A stretch of DNA of 64,000 nt from an uncultured Poribacteria bacterium (lineage in GTDB: Bacteria; Poribacteria; WGA-4E; PCPOR2b), in NCBI GenBank assembly GCA_958296125.1, contig OY282444.1, positions 1,607,940 to 1,671,939 of the forward strand. Reading direction: 5' to 3'. A program made the position numbers and the translations under genes. Shown here piece after piece: positions 33,498-42,369 of this stretch (positions within the stretch are counted from its first letter, which is position 1; each line of letters opens with the position of its first letter). The notes under the pieces were generated by a model that was not told where the DNA came from, made no database searches, and saw only the letters and a program-made list of their open reading frames with translations.

Positions 33498-35849
33498 CTA
33501 CTTCAAGGTTAATATGGGAAACCGGGAAACCCAATTTTTCAAAAAAACGCTCGACAATTCAGACTCATCTTGACGTTGGGTGTAATCCGGATGTGAAGCA
33601 GCGGCCTCTCGTATTTGGATTAAAGCGTAGGTTTGTTCGGAGAAAAAAGGAATGATTGGCGCAAACCGTTGTACCAAGACATATAAAATCGCTGATAGTA
33701 CCGTTTGGCAAGATTTCTTTTCTAGCACTGCTTCCGATGTATTGAACCGATTATCGCAGAATTGTTGAAGATTTGATTGGCAGAAGTCCCTTAGCAGACA
33801 CCATGCTTGATAAAAATCGCGTTGCTGATAGGCGAGATCTACGGATTGGAGCACTCTGGCAGTGGTGGATAAGATCTGTGTGTCCGGTGTTAGCAGCGGT
33901 TCTAGCGGAGGCTCATGTAGGTCAAGGGTAAAATCTTCGAGATAACTTAATATCATGGTGCACAGTTCTTGAATGGTGTTGTATTCATGCTGACACTGTT
34001 GGAGGTGCATCTCCATTGATGACGGATCCAGATTGGGCTGGAGGCAGAGCAAACGCAGTACATCCTTTGGATATTTATCCATCCAGCTTTGGTTGACATC
34101 AATCGATTGGACATTTGAATGATCGCCTATCAACTCTATATTCAACGGTGCCGCATCGGAGATAGCAATCGAAGTCAAAACGAACTGAGCGAACCATTTA
34201 CGAAATTGATTCGTGTAAAAGAAGTAAACATTAATCGGATCAATATCATTTCCCTTGACTTCAAGATTGTTGATTGCGTTGAGCAGAACCGCGAAACGTC
34301 CATCAAGGGTTGTAAATTCTTTCTGAAACTCTTTTGCATCACAGTGAAGGCATAAGGTGTTTGGAGGTAACTGATCTTCAGCACTCAACTTAAACCAGCT
34401 ATCGGCCCCGCGACGACCCATCGAAGTACGGATGTCTTTGGTAATCCGGGTGTCAGAAAGTTCGCTCCCACATTTTTGGCACTGAAAAATAGGAATCGGA
34501 GTTCCCCAACCTCTGTAGCATGAAACACATGGAGGCGGAAGCTCCCGGATCGTTTGTTGTATCCAATCCCTATCTTTAGGGCTATAGTGTGTCAAATGTT
34601 CACCTGAACAAAGCACACGTTCCCTCAGTTGATTGTTGTCCAAGGAAAAAATCCATTGTTGAACAGCACGAAACAAGGCAGGCGTATCACACATCCGACA
34701 GTGGGGCTGCTGCACCTCCTCAAATCCTGCTGATATTAAGTACCCCCGTTTTTCCAATTCAAAGGCGATAAATTTTCCTGCGTCGGAAACTTCAAGCCCA
34801 CAAAACTGCTCGCAATCCTCTGTCAGATGCCCCATATCATCAATAACCGATGTAATCGGCAGTTGCAGGGATCGAGCAATTTGATAATCATAAGGACTGT
34901 GCCCCGGGGTGAGATGCCGTACCCCGGTCAGTGGTTGAGATATTGTCTCCTCGTTCAGCGCACTGTTATGTTGAGAAAAATCCGGGATGGCGACTACCGG
35001 AAGGTCTGTGCCTAGGAACGGATGGGCGCAGATGCAGTCCGTCAGCACCTCAACCGGACAGGTTTGCAATTGATTTATACCTGCCTGATGATCTGGTGGA
35101 AAGCGAGTTGAAAAATCTTCCTCAGCGAGAAGAAGGATTTCACCGCCTAGTTCAACAATCCAATACTTGCTACTTTCCCTCAACCCAATGGCAACACTTC
35201 CAGCAAGGTGCCATAGATCTTGGAGCCATGCTAGCAGGTAAACGTCCTCGCCAAATTCTTCTAAGCCGATACTGACAGGAAATTTGACGTACCCGGAATA
35301 TGCCGGGGCCGGGTGAATTTGCGTCTCATCCACATCTAATACTGTATTACATTCCGGACACCAAGCCCCCAATTTTTGATCTTTATTCAAATAACCCAGT
35401 TCTTGCAATGTGCTGAAAGCATCGATAATCTTCGCTTCATCGCGTGAATCCGGACTTTTGCCCTTTTTCCAATTTCCAAAGGTCCCAAGTGCCCGCAGTT
35501 GATTTTGCCGTTGTTCAACCTCGCGCTGGAACTCACGTCGACACTGCCGGCGAAATCGGAGTGCATCAAAGGTGCCATCTTTAGACTCTCGACTCAACGC
35601 CTTTGTTTCGACAGCAGACGTATAATAATTCCAATGCGGCACATATTCCACGCCCCTCCCTTGCATTATGTTGACTTTAAGAAAAATGTCTTGGTGGATC
35701 TTGCCTTTAAGCGCATCCAATTTCAAGTGATGGGTAGCTGTGGGCATTTCTCGAAGGATGTAGGTTGATTCCGCTCGTTGAGTCAGGTGGGCATAGATAT
35801 CAATCTCATCCCATAATTTCAGGATTTTTTCTTCAGTCAGCATTTTCAA
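33498..35849 (-). CDS. Degenerate isoleucyl-tRNA synthetase-like protein, probably not catalytic
   Basis: 783 aa against about 930-1050 for IleRS. The class I IleRS layout is recognisable along the full length. Residues 1-85 align with the N-terminal catalytic half, e.g. NIMQGRGVEYVPHWN for MQGxxxxYVPGWD. Residues 185-400 align with the CP1 editing domain (LTPGHSPYDYQ, PHCRMCDTPALFRAVQQW). CYRGWGTPIPIFQCQKC and RRGADSWFKLSAED follow, then the anticodon-binding domain (KSCQTVL, QRFAPIIPFFSE). Key motifs are lost: HIGH is replaced around residues 39-44 (THHLKL), the CP1 TTTPWTLP by AWLQDLWHL, and KMSKS by IGDHSNVQSIDVNQS near 574-588. The frame is intact, so it may serve another role. A functional ileS is expected elsewhere. 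Confidence 0.8.
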   Translation of the reverse strand: MKMLTEEKILKLWDEIDIYAHLTQRAESTYILREMPTATHHLKLDALKGKIHQDIFLKVNIMQGRGVEYVPHWNYYTSAVETKALSRESKDGTFDALRFRRQCRREFQREVEQRQNQLRALGTFGNWKKGKSPDSRDEAKIIDAFSTLQELGYLNKDQKLGAWCPECNTVLDVDETQIHPAPAYSGYVKFPVSIGLEEFGEDVYLLAWLQDLWHLAGSVAIGLRESSKYWIVELGGEILLLAEEDFSTRFPPDHQAGINQLQTCPVEVLTDCICAHPFLGTDLPVVAIPDFSQHNSALNEETISQPLTGVRHLTPGHSPYDYQIARSLQLPITSVIDDMGHLTEDCEQFCGLEVSDAGKFIAFELEKRGYLISAGFEEVQQPHCRMCDTPALFRAVQQWIFSLDNNQLRERVLCSGEHLTHYSPKDRDWIQQTIRELPPPCVSCYRGWGTPIPIFQCQKCGSELSDTRITKDIRTSMGRRGADSWFKLSAEDQLPPNTLCLHCDAKEFQKEFTTLDGRFAVLLNAINNLEVKGNDIDPINVYFFYTNQFRKWFAQFVLTSIAISDAAPLNIELIGDHSNVQSIDVNQSWMDKYPKDVLRLLCLQPNLDPSSMEMHLQQCQHEYNTIQELCTMILSYLEDFTLDLHEPPLEPLLTPDTQILSTTARVLQSVDLAYQQRDFYQAWCLLRDFCQSNLQQFCDNRFNTSEAVLEKKSCQTVLSAILYVLVQRFAPIIPFFSEQTYALIQIREAAASHPDYTQRQDESELSSVFLKNWVSRFPILTLK

Positions 35850-35907
35850 TCACTGTTGGGACGCACCTAGAATCACAAGGATCCGGGAGTTCTGAACAAA
35901 TGGCTGT

Positions 35908-36180
35908 TTAAAAGGTCGCCCTCAACATCCTTTGCAGTATTTGTAAAAAGATTATTAAAATAAGTGGGGAGATATCAATCCCCAAGCCCCCTGTCAGGGG
36001 ACTGAGAACGCGGCGAATTGGATCTAGTGCTGGGTCAACAAATCGATTCGTCATCCAATACAGTTGTCTGACTGTCATATTACGAGAGAAGTTCACAACC
36101 CAGGATAATATCACATTGGCAAAAACAATGATTGAGTAAACCCCAATCGCTTCGGTCACGAGAGGTATCAATACTTCCAT
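35908..36180 (-). CDS. YggT-family membrane protein
   Basis: 90 aa from the ATG at 36180 (GGAAGG upstream); a GTG at 36204 directly after the proC stop is also possible. Two hydrophobic segments flank a polar loop: GVYSIIVFANVILSWVV and DISPLILIIFLQILQ. The family pattern PLLxPIRRxxPxxGGxDxSP is seen as DPALDPIRRVLSPLTGG-GIDISP. YggT/YlmG proteins act in envelope or division-site organisation and typically lie next to proC/yggS, as here. Confidence 0.85.
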   Translation of the reverse strand: MEVLIPLVTEAIGVYSIIVFANVILSWVVNFSRNMTVRQLYWMTNRFVDPALDPIRRVLSPLTGGLGIDISPLILIIFLQILQRMLRATF

Positions 36181-36204
36181 AGTCGAGAGACCTTCCAATT
36201 TCAC

Positions 36205-37020
36205 TCAATTTGCAAGTTCTTCAGCGCGTTTTGTAGCAGCACTTACCGCATCAGCGATAATCGCCCGCAGGCGTCCACTCTCCAACGCATATAATCCCGC
36301 TGCTGTTGTTCCCCCTGGTGTCGTCACCCGGTTCTTTAGCACCGCTGGATGTTCGCCTGTCCCCTCAAGCATTTTGCTCGCCCCGAACACAGTTTGCAGG
36401 GCAAGTTGGTAGGCATCGGGACGAGCCAATCCGACCTGTACCCCCGCATCAGCGAAGGCTTCAATGAACAGGAACACAAAAGCGGGACCGCTGCCGCTTA
36501 AACCAGTAACGGCGTTCAGGTGTCTCTCCTCCATGACTAGCGACTTACCCGCAGCGTTGAAAATTGCTTGCGTTACGGTGAGGTGCTCAGTTGTGGCTGC
36601 ACTTCCCGCCGCGATTGCGGAGATCGCTTCTCTCACAGATGCGGCAATGTTTGGCATCACACGGACAATTGGCGGTGGCGGAGAGGCGAAGTAAGATTCT
36701 AATTGGGTTGTCGAGACACCAGCTGCAATGGAGATAATCCACTGGGACGGAGATTGGAGGGTAGCAGCAATCTCTGGGAAGACATCCGGTACGTTATTCG
36801 GCTTGGCTGCATATAGCAGACAGTCCACATTTTCCACCAATTGCGGGATGTTTTCTGCACGGTTGACCCCTAGCTCCTTGCACAGTTGGTCAACAAGGGG
36901 GCGATAGACATCTGTTATCCAAACCTGCTCAGGCGGCAGTAAATCACGCACAACGCCTCTGAGAATCGCACCTCCCATATTACCGACAGCAATGAAACCA
37001 ACTCGAAGTTTTGTATCCAA
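36205..37020 (-). CDS. proC: Pyrroline-5-carboxylate reductase
   Basis: 271 aa; NAD(P)H-dependent last step of proline synthesis. TTG start with TAGGAG 9 nt upstream. N-terminal Rossmann VGFIAVGNMGGAIL (residues 7-20). Conserved PNIAASVREAISAIAAGSAA and the C-terminal signature VTTPGGTTAAGLYALESGRL (about 230-249). Length normal. Between yggS and yggT, a widely conserved gene order. Confidence 0.94.
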   Translation of the reverse strand: MDTKLRVGFIAVGNMGGAILRGVVRDLLPPEQVWITDVYRPLVDQLCKELGVNRAENIPQLVENVDCLLYAAKPNNVPDVFPEIAATLQSPSQWIISIAAGVSTTQLESYFASPPPPIVRVMPNIAASVREAISAIAAGSAATTEHLTVTQAIFNAAGKSLVMEERHLNAVTGLSGSGPAFVFLFIEAFADAGVQVGLARPDAYQLALQTVFGASKMLEGTGEHPAVLKNRVTTPGGTTAAGLYALESGRLRAIIADAVSAATKRAEELAN

Positions 37021-37050
37021 AGTGCTATGCTCCTATTTGCGTCAAACGCT

Positions 37051-37740
37051 TTATGCTCGCTCTCCGAAGATTGCCGTACCAACCCTGATGAGATTCGCAC
37101 CCTCCTCAATGGCAACCTCAAAATCATTGGTCATTCCCATTGACAGGTTGTCCATCTCAACGTTCGGAAACTGCCGGGCGACAATCTTCTCCCGAAGTTG
37201 CCGCAGCAATACAAACATCGGACGCACCGCTTCAGGGTCCGGTAGAAAGGCACCGATTGTCATCAGTCCTTTGATCCGGACATGGGTGTAAGGGTGTGCA
37301 CTTTCAATGAAGTTTAGCGTCTGATCCGGTTCCAGACCATATTTGCTCGGTTCAGCGGAGGTGTTGACCTGAATCAGTACCTCTGTCATGCGATTCAACT
37401 GAACAGACCGTCGATCGATTTCAGCAAGGAGGCGCAAGCTATCTACGGAGTGAATGAGGTCAAAAATCTGTAACGCTTGTTTCACTTTGTTTCTTTGCAG
37501 ATGCCCGACCAAGTGCCATCTCACAGGGTGGTCAATCTGGGGGTGTTTACTTTGTGCCTCTTGGACGCGATTCTCGCCGATGTCCGTAATCCCTGCGTCA
37601 ATCGCTTCTACAATTAGACTGACAGGTTTGGTTTTAGAAACAGCAACGAGCCCTATTGAATCTGGGTCACGGCCGGCACGCGCGGCAGCCGCAGCAATTC
37701 GATCTTGAATCCGTGAAAGGTTTTCGCGAATAGAAGCCAT
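37051..37740 (-). CDS. yggS: YggS-family PLP-binding homeostasis protein
   Basis: 229 aa, AGGAGG SD. Family motifs: LVAVSKTKPVSLIVEAIDAG (PLP Lys about residue 35), IGENRVQEAQSK, WHLVGHLQRNKV, VLIQVNTSAEPSKYG, IKGLMTIGAF, LSMGMTNDFEVAIEEGANLI and VGTAIFG. The protein buffers intracellular pyridoxal phosphate and carries no known catalytic activity. Co-directional with proC-yggT. Confidence 0.93.
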   Translation of the reverse strand: MASIRENLSRIQDRIAAAAARAGRDPDSIGLVAVSKTKPVSLIVEAIDAGITDIGENRVQEAQSKHPQIDHPVRWHLVGHLQRNKVKQALQIFDLIHSVDSLRLLAEIDRRSVQLNRMTEVLIQVNTSAEPSKYGLEPDQTLNFIESAHPYTHVRIKGLMTIGAFLPDPEAVRPMFVLLRQLREKIVARQFPNVEMDNLSMGMTNDFEVAIEEGANLIRVGTAIFGERA

Positions 37741-37841
37741 TGTTTTCCTCCTGCAAGAGCGAATTAACAGAGATGTGCGAAACCACTAAATGATAGCATA
37801 TTTCAAGAAGCGATTGCAAGAGCAACCTGTCTGTTAGTGCT

Positions 37842-38771
37842 TCAATTTCTGACCTTCCAGAGACCTGCTGGGTCGTAGGCTTCCCCGCGCTTAGGCAGAA
37901 ATTGCCGCAGATGTCGTCCGCCCAACGCAAATCCGGCAAGCCCTGGCATCCCCCGATCCTCATTTTCAACACAGAGGACATAATCATATCCCGACTCAAG
38001 CAGTGCCCCGATGATTGTTCCCCAATTCAACTGTCCGCGTCCGGGGACACGATACTGCCACCACCAGTTTCCAATGATTCCTTGACGGAAGCGCATCTGT
38101 GGACTCACCTCGCAATCCTTTACATCAGCATAGTACCACTTGCCAGAAAACATGCGGATAGCGTCCTCTGCCGGTAGAATTCCCATCCAGAGCCAGTGGG
38201 AGGGGTCACAGGACAGGCCCAGGTTATCGGAGGGAATTGCGTCGAGGATGCGCTCCCACATCTCCGGGTTACAGGCGATGTTGCCCATTCTTACTGCACA
38301 ATCGAGCGCGATCTTCACGCCTTTCTCCTCAGCGAAGCGGATGACCGGTGTCCACATCTCCTTGAACCGGCCGACTAGTTCAACCGATCTATCGCCCAAG
38401 TTGCTAGGTGTTGAGGAAAATTGCCCGTAAAAATGCCAACTGACGGGGCTGCCTGCATAGGTTACGAGGACCGGCGCGCCGAGGAGGCTTGTCGCTTCGA
38501 TCGCCCGTTTGAGGTTTTCACGGGCAGCTTCACGCGCTTCAGGATCGTCGTCCAGCAGGTTGTTGTGGGCACTTAACGCGGCGAGATAGATATCGTGTGC
38601 CCGCAAAGTTTCGTTGATTTCATCACCGCCCGCTTGCAGGATGTGCTCAGAATCAAATACTCCACTAGCGTTAGGACGAATTGCATCGAAACCGTTTGTC
38701 TTCGCCCATTCGGCACACTCTCCGAGTCTCCATGCCCCTCCACCTACGCCTGTACTAAAACTGATGTCCAT
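37842..38771 (-). CDS. Sugar phosphate isomerase/epimerase-like TIM-barrel protein
   Basis: 309 aa, xylose isomerase-like AP-endonuclease-family-2 barrel. FSTGVGGGAWRLGECAEWAK at the start, LAALSAHNNLLDDDPEA, VLVTYAGSP, GVKIALDCAVRMGNIA (metal Glu/Asp position), NLGLSCDPSHWLWMGI (Asp-x-x-His metal site) and YVLCVENEDRGMPG near the C-terminus. Members isomerise or dehydrate sugars and keto-inositols. GAGGGA SD. It sits between yggS and the prenyltransferase gene; substrate unknown. Confidence 0.82.
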   Translation of the reverse strand: MDISFSTGVGGGAWRLGECAEWAKTNGFDAIRPNASGVFDSEHILQAGGDEINETLRAHDIYLAALSAHNNLLDDDPEAREAARENLKRAIEATSLLGAPVLVTYAGSPVSWHFYGQFSSTPSNLGDRSVELVGRFKEMWTPVIRFAEEKGVKIALDCAVRMGNIACNPEMWERILDAIPSDNLGLSCDPSHWLWMGILPAEDAIRMFSGKWYYADVKDCEVSPQMRFRQGIIGNWWWQYRVPGRGQLNWGTIIGALLESGYDYVLCVENEDRGMPGLAGFALGGRHLRQFLPKRGEAYDPAGLWKVRN

Positions 38772-38808
38772 GATTTCCCTCTTTCTATGAAGATTTCAGA
38801 TTGGGATG

Positions 38809-39663
38809 CTACAATACCATATCCACAACAGATAGTGCCATGAGCACCAAACTCACCATGCCATTTAGTGTGAAGAAGGCGAGATTTACCCGCGAAAAAT
38901 CATTCGGCTTGACGATGGCGTGTTCATAGCTCAAAATGACAATAACGACTCCAACGCCGACCAGATAGACAACACCAAGATCTGTCAACAACGTAACACC
39001 TATCAGGATTGCAACCATCACCACATGCAGCGCCGACGAAATCCATAATGCCGGTCTGATTCCGAATTTCGCAGGAATTGAGTACAGCCGATGCTTGCGA
39101 TCAAAATCGAAATCTTGACAAGCGTAGATGATGTCAAACCCCGCTGTCCACAGCAGCACTGCCAACCCAAGTAGCATCGGTGTCCAATCGAACTGACCTT
39201 TGATGGCTATCCACGCGCCGATCGGCGCAATTGAGAGGGAGATGCCGAGCCAAAGATGGGAAAGGGAGGTAAAGTGTTTGGTGTAGGAGTATCCCATAAT
39301 CACCACAAGCGCAACGGGTGAGAGCGCAAAGGCGAGCCGATTGAGGTTATATGCGGCGAATACGAGCAGGGCAGCAGAAATAAGCGTAAACCTCCACACC
39401 GCTCCCTTCGCGATCAACCCGGCGGGAATGGCTCGCATCGCTGTGCGTGGGTTCGCTTTGTCAATTTCGGCATCGGCAAGACGATTAAACGCCATGGCAC
39501 AACTGCGCGCCCCCACCATGGCAACGAGTATCCAACCGAGCTTGTCTAACGTTGGCAATCCGTCCGCAGCGATGAATGCGCTCATGATCGCAAAAGGCAA
39601 CATGAAAACTGTGTGCTCAAACTTGATCATGTCTAGGATGATTTTAATTTTTCGGAAAATCAT
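38809..39663 (-). CDS. UbiA-family prenyltransferase (UbiA/MqnP-like)
   Basis: 284 aa from the ATG at 39663; an upstream TTG (39687) is less likely. Eight to nine membrane helices. First Asp-rich motif NRLADAEIDKANPRT, second ACQDFDFDRKHRLYSIPAKFG. These are typical of the group annotated as 4-hydroxybenzoate polyprenyltransferase or the menaquinone futalosine-pathway enzyme MqnP. It attaches an isoprenoid tail to an aromatic acid during quinone synthesis. No other quinone genes nearby to decide between pathways. Confidence 0.88.
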   Translation of the reverse strand: MIFRKIKIILDMIKFEHTVFMLPFAIMSAFIAADGLPTLDKLGWILVAMVGARSCAMAFNRLADAEIDKANPRTAMRAIPAGLIAKGAVWRFTLISAALLVFAAYNLNRLAFALSPVALVVIMGYSYTKHFTSLSHLWLGISLSIAPIGAWIAIKGQFDWTPMLLGLAVLLWTAGFDIIYACQDFDFDRKHRLYSIPAKFGIRPALWISSALHVVMVAILIGVTLLTDLGVVYLVGVGVVIVILSYEHAIVKPNDFSRVNLAFFTLNGMVSLVLMALSVVDMVL

Positions 39664-39749
39664 GGTTTTTCCCGCTTTCGACAGCAAAATCTGGTGAGGC
39701 CAGTATAGTGTATCATATTCCGATTGTCAATCCCTTTTTGGTTTGCGGA

Positions 39750-40799
39750 TTACGACATAGAAAAGACAACTCCCAACGCCTCATTCGGGGTTTGGATGAG
39801 TTGCTCGCACCCGTCGGCGGCCTGATCGATTGGGACAATATCGGTAATCAACGGCTTCACCCTTAGCTTGCCTTCAGACATAAACCGAAGCACTAATTCC
39901 AGATTCCGTTGCGTGGGCCAGTGGACGAAAACCGGTGGATAATCCGCGCCATGTTCATAGGCTTCGTCATGATAGCCGGGACCCGTCCGGGCTGCGCTGA
40001 TTACGTCCACATTCCCAACGCCAGCCGCAAAACGGTGGGTAATGGTCGCCCCGCCGACGATAACGATACGTCCCATTTTATGCGTGTCCGGTGCCGTCTT
40101 GAGCATGCTGCGAATCTGGCGAAACGCTTCCGTGCCATCGCCGCCGAAGGCGATAATCCCGCAGTCCATCCCGTATCCGTTTGTAAATTCTTCTGCAATC
40201 GGTATCGGGTCAGCATCAGTCAATCTGATTGGCAAATCTACCCCAACCTCCTGTGCAATCTTCACGCGCTGGGGTAAGGAATCTAGCCCCATGACATACG
40301 CGCCGGCAATCTGTGCAATTTGACAGGAGAGCTGTCCCACCAAGCCAAGGCCTGCCACGACAACATTTTCACCAAGTGTGATTCGTCCACGCTGCACGGC
40401 GTGTAAGGCTGTGGCCGCAAGATGATTCGATGCCGCTTCCGCATCGCTCACGTTCTCAGGAATCTTTGCACAAAGATTATGCGGTATACAGGTGTGCGTC
40501 GCGTGCAGGGCGTATCCGCCACCCATCCCCGACACCCGATCGCCAATCGAGAACTCATCGCAATTCCCTTTTTTGTCAATGACGATGCCAGCGTTGCTAT
40601 AACCAAAGGGACGCTTGGTTGGATTCGGTTCTGGATTTGCGCGTCTGTCCTTGACCCCACCCAGTCCGGAGCCGGGGCTTACCATCGAGGCTCCAACTTC
40701 AACCAGTAACTGTCCCGGCTTGAGTTCAGGGATAGGCTGTTCCTCCGTCCAGATTTTTCCATTACTATCCATCACAACAACTTTTCTTGTCTGGCTCAT
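39750..40799 (-). CDS. Alcohol dehydrogenase-like (MDR superfamily) oxidoreductase
   Basis: 349 aa, AAGGAG SD. Medium-chain dehydrogenase fold: N-terminal GroES-like domain (FGYSNAGIVIDKKGN, IGDRVSGMGGGYALHA) and Rossmann domain VVVAGLGLVGQLSCQIAQIAGA (about 143-164). The catalytic-zinc Cys of the N-domain is not apparent (VSPGSGLGGVK at that place) and the structural-zinc four-Cys loop is missing. It therefore resembles zinc-less or sorbitol-DH-like members related to threonine dehydrogenase. Substrate unknown. Lies between pabB and ubiA-like genes. Confidence 0.82.
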   Translation of the reverse strand: MSQTRKVVVMDSNGKIWTEEQPIPELKPGQLLVEVGASMVSPGSGLGGVKDRRANPEPNPTKRPFGYSNAGIVIDKKGNCDEFSIGDRVSGMGGGYALHATHTCIPHNLCAKIPENVSDAEAASNHLAATALHAVQRGRITLGENVVVAGLGLVGQLSCQIAQIAGAYVMGLDSLPQRVKIAQEVGVDLPIRLTDADPIPIAEEFTNGYGMDCGIIAFGGDGTEAFRQIRSMLKTAPDTHKMGRIVIVGGATITHRFAAGVGNVDVISAARTGPGYHDEAYEHGADYPPVFVHWPTQRNLELVLRFMSEGKLRVKPLITDIVPIDQAADGCEQLIQTPNEALGVVFSMS

Positions 40800-40878
40800 G
40801 GTGTTCTCCTTATGAGCAGATGGTTCATGAGTTCATAGGTTCAGCGGTGCATGGGAGGACTCTAACCCATCAGACTGA

Positions 40879-40893
40879 AGTGCGTAAGTCCTA
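40879..40893. mobile_element. Solo end of the TAGGACTTAC element family
   Basis: AGTGCGTAAGTCCTA matches the right terminal inverted repeat of the MITE-like elements at 51536, 52043 and 56031. No matching left end was seen close by. It lies just beyond the pabB stop. Confidence 0.5.
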
Positions 40894-40896
40894 ACA

Positions 40897-42285
40897 TTAT
40901 ATCTCAGGCTGCTTGTCCAAAGCAGCAATCCAGCTGCTCGCTTTATCCAGCGTTTCCTGATATTCGGCTTCGGGTTCGGAATCCGCGACAACCCCGCCGC
41001 CGACGTGAAAGTAGGCGTGCCCATCTTTAAGGATACAGGTCCGAATTGCGATATTGAGATCCATCGCCCCATCAAACCCGAAGTAGCCGATTGCCCCGGT
41101 ATATACACCGCGATTCGTCGGTTCAAGTTCATCAATCAATTCCATCGCTCGAATCTTTGGTGCTCCGGTGATCGAGCCGCCGGGAAAACACGATTTCAGG
41201 AGATCGATTCGGTCAGCATCCCCCCGGAGCGTTCCCCTGACAGTCGCAACGAGATGGTGGATGTTGGAATAGCTTTCGAGCGCGACGCGTTCCGGCACAT
41301 GGATGGATGCGATTTCGCAGACGCGCCCGAGATCATTTCGCTCAAGGTCTACAATCATCAACAGTTCAGCGAGATCTTTCTCACTATGCAGCAGCTCGAC
41401 CGCCAGTTTCCGATCCAACTCCGGTGTCAAGCCGCGAGGGCGCGTCCCTTTGATTGGACGAGTTTCGACGGTTCGGCTACTTGGCCGGAAACGGAGAAAC
41501 CGTTCAGGAGAAGCACTCAGAACATGGAAGTCATCACAGTGGAGGTACGCGCCATAAGGGACGGGGCTTAACTGACGCAAGCGGGCGTATAGCTCTGTGG
41601 GCGGCAAATCGCTAGACATTGACAATCGTTGCGATAGATTGACCTGATAGATGTCGCCCGATGCGATGTACGCCTTCGCGCGTTGCACAGTGGAGAGATA
41701 GTCTGCTTTGGAGAAGTTAGATCGAATCGGGGACTTCGTGAAATGTGAAACGTGAAACCTGAACCCTTCGGAACGTAGTTGTGAGAGATGATTTTCAGAT
41801 TGGAGAATCGAGCAAAGTTTTTCGATCTGCTGTTGATGTCGATTGGTGGAGCCCTTGTCGGCGTTGGATCTGCATAAATAGACCTGATTGGATAGATGAT
41901 CAAATGCAACGATAGCATCGTAGAACGCAAAATAGCAATCGGGCAATTTGAGGTCGTCGTGTGTTGTTGTGGGTAATTTTTCGACGAAGCAGCGGAGGGG
42001 ATACCCCAAATATCCAACCCCGCCGATAGACGGTAGGTCGCCGGGAAGAGGACGCGATTGAAATCGATTCAAAATTTCCCGAAGCGCGTCAAACGGATTG
42101 CCCGACCGTTGTTCAACCCGGTCCCCCCAATCCAGCTGGAGGCTTGTCCCTTTGCCGCGGAAAATCAGGAACGGCTGCGAACCGATGAACGAGTAGCGTC
42201 CAAGCCTTGGGGCATCCATACCGCTATCAAGAAAAAAACTGTGCGGTTCATCAGCCAACAACCGAAAGAGATCAAAAGCTGTCAA
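40897..42285 (-). CDS. pabB: Aminodeoxychorismate synthase component I
   Basis: 462 aa; makes 4-amino-4-deoxychorismate from chorismate for folate synthesis. TTG start without a clear SD; the frame runs upstream to a stop at about 42320 using only rare starts. PabB rather than TrpE is supported by ETRPIKGTRPRG (the PIKGT Lys motif). Other motifs: SGDIYQVNLSQRL, ELLMIVDLERNDLGRV, SCFPGGSITGAPKIRAMELI and GVVADSEPEAEYQE. Residues around 210-222 (FHVSHFTKSP) are encoded by a dispersed repeat. Confidence 0.9.
   Translation of the reverse strand: MTAFDLFRLLADEPHSFFLDSGMDAPRLGRYSFIGSQPFLIFRGKGTSLQLDWGDRVEQRSGNPFDALREILNRFQSRPLPGDLPSIGGVGYLGYPLRCFVEKLPTTTHDDLKLPDCYFAFYDAIVAFDHLSNQVYLCRSNADKGSTNRHQQQIEKLCSILQSENHLSQLRSEGFRFHVSHFTKSPIRSNFSKADYLSTVQRAKAYIASGDIYQVNLSQRLSMSSDLPPTELYARLRQLSPVPYGAYLHCDDFHVLSASPERFLRFRPSSRTVETRPIKGTRPRGLTPELDRKLAVELLHSEKDLAELLMIVDLERNDLGRVCEIASIHVPERVALESYSNIHHLVATVRGTLRGDADRIDLLKSCFPGGSITGAPKIRAMELIDELEPTNRGVYTGAIGYFGFDGAMDLNIAIRTCILKDGHAYFHVGGGVVADSEPEAEYQETLDKASSWIAALDKQPEI
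41737..41760. repeat. GTTTCAC dispersed repeat, copy 4 (inside pabB)
   Basis: CGTGAAATGTGAAACGTGAA plus ACCT lies within pabB and encodes HVSHFTK-like residues at a surface segment before the catalytic core. The frame is preserved. Confidence 0.6.
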
Positions 42286-42369
42286 CTGTGTCTGAATCTC
42301 TTCAAGAGTAGAAACAATGCAGGTCGTAGTTCAACCTACCTTTCTCAGCGATGTGGACAGCAGAAGTAC

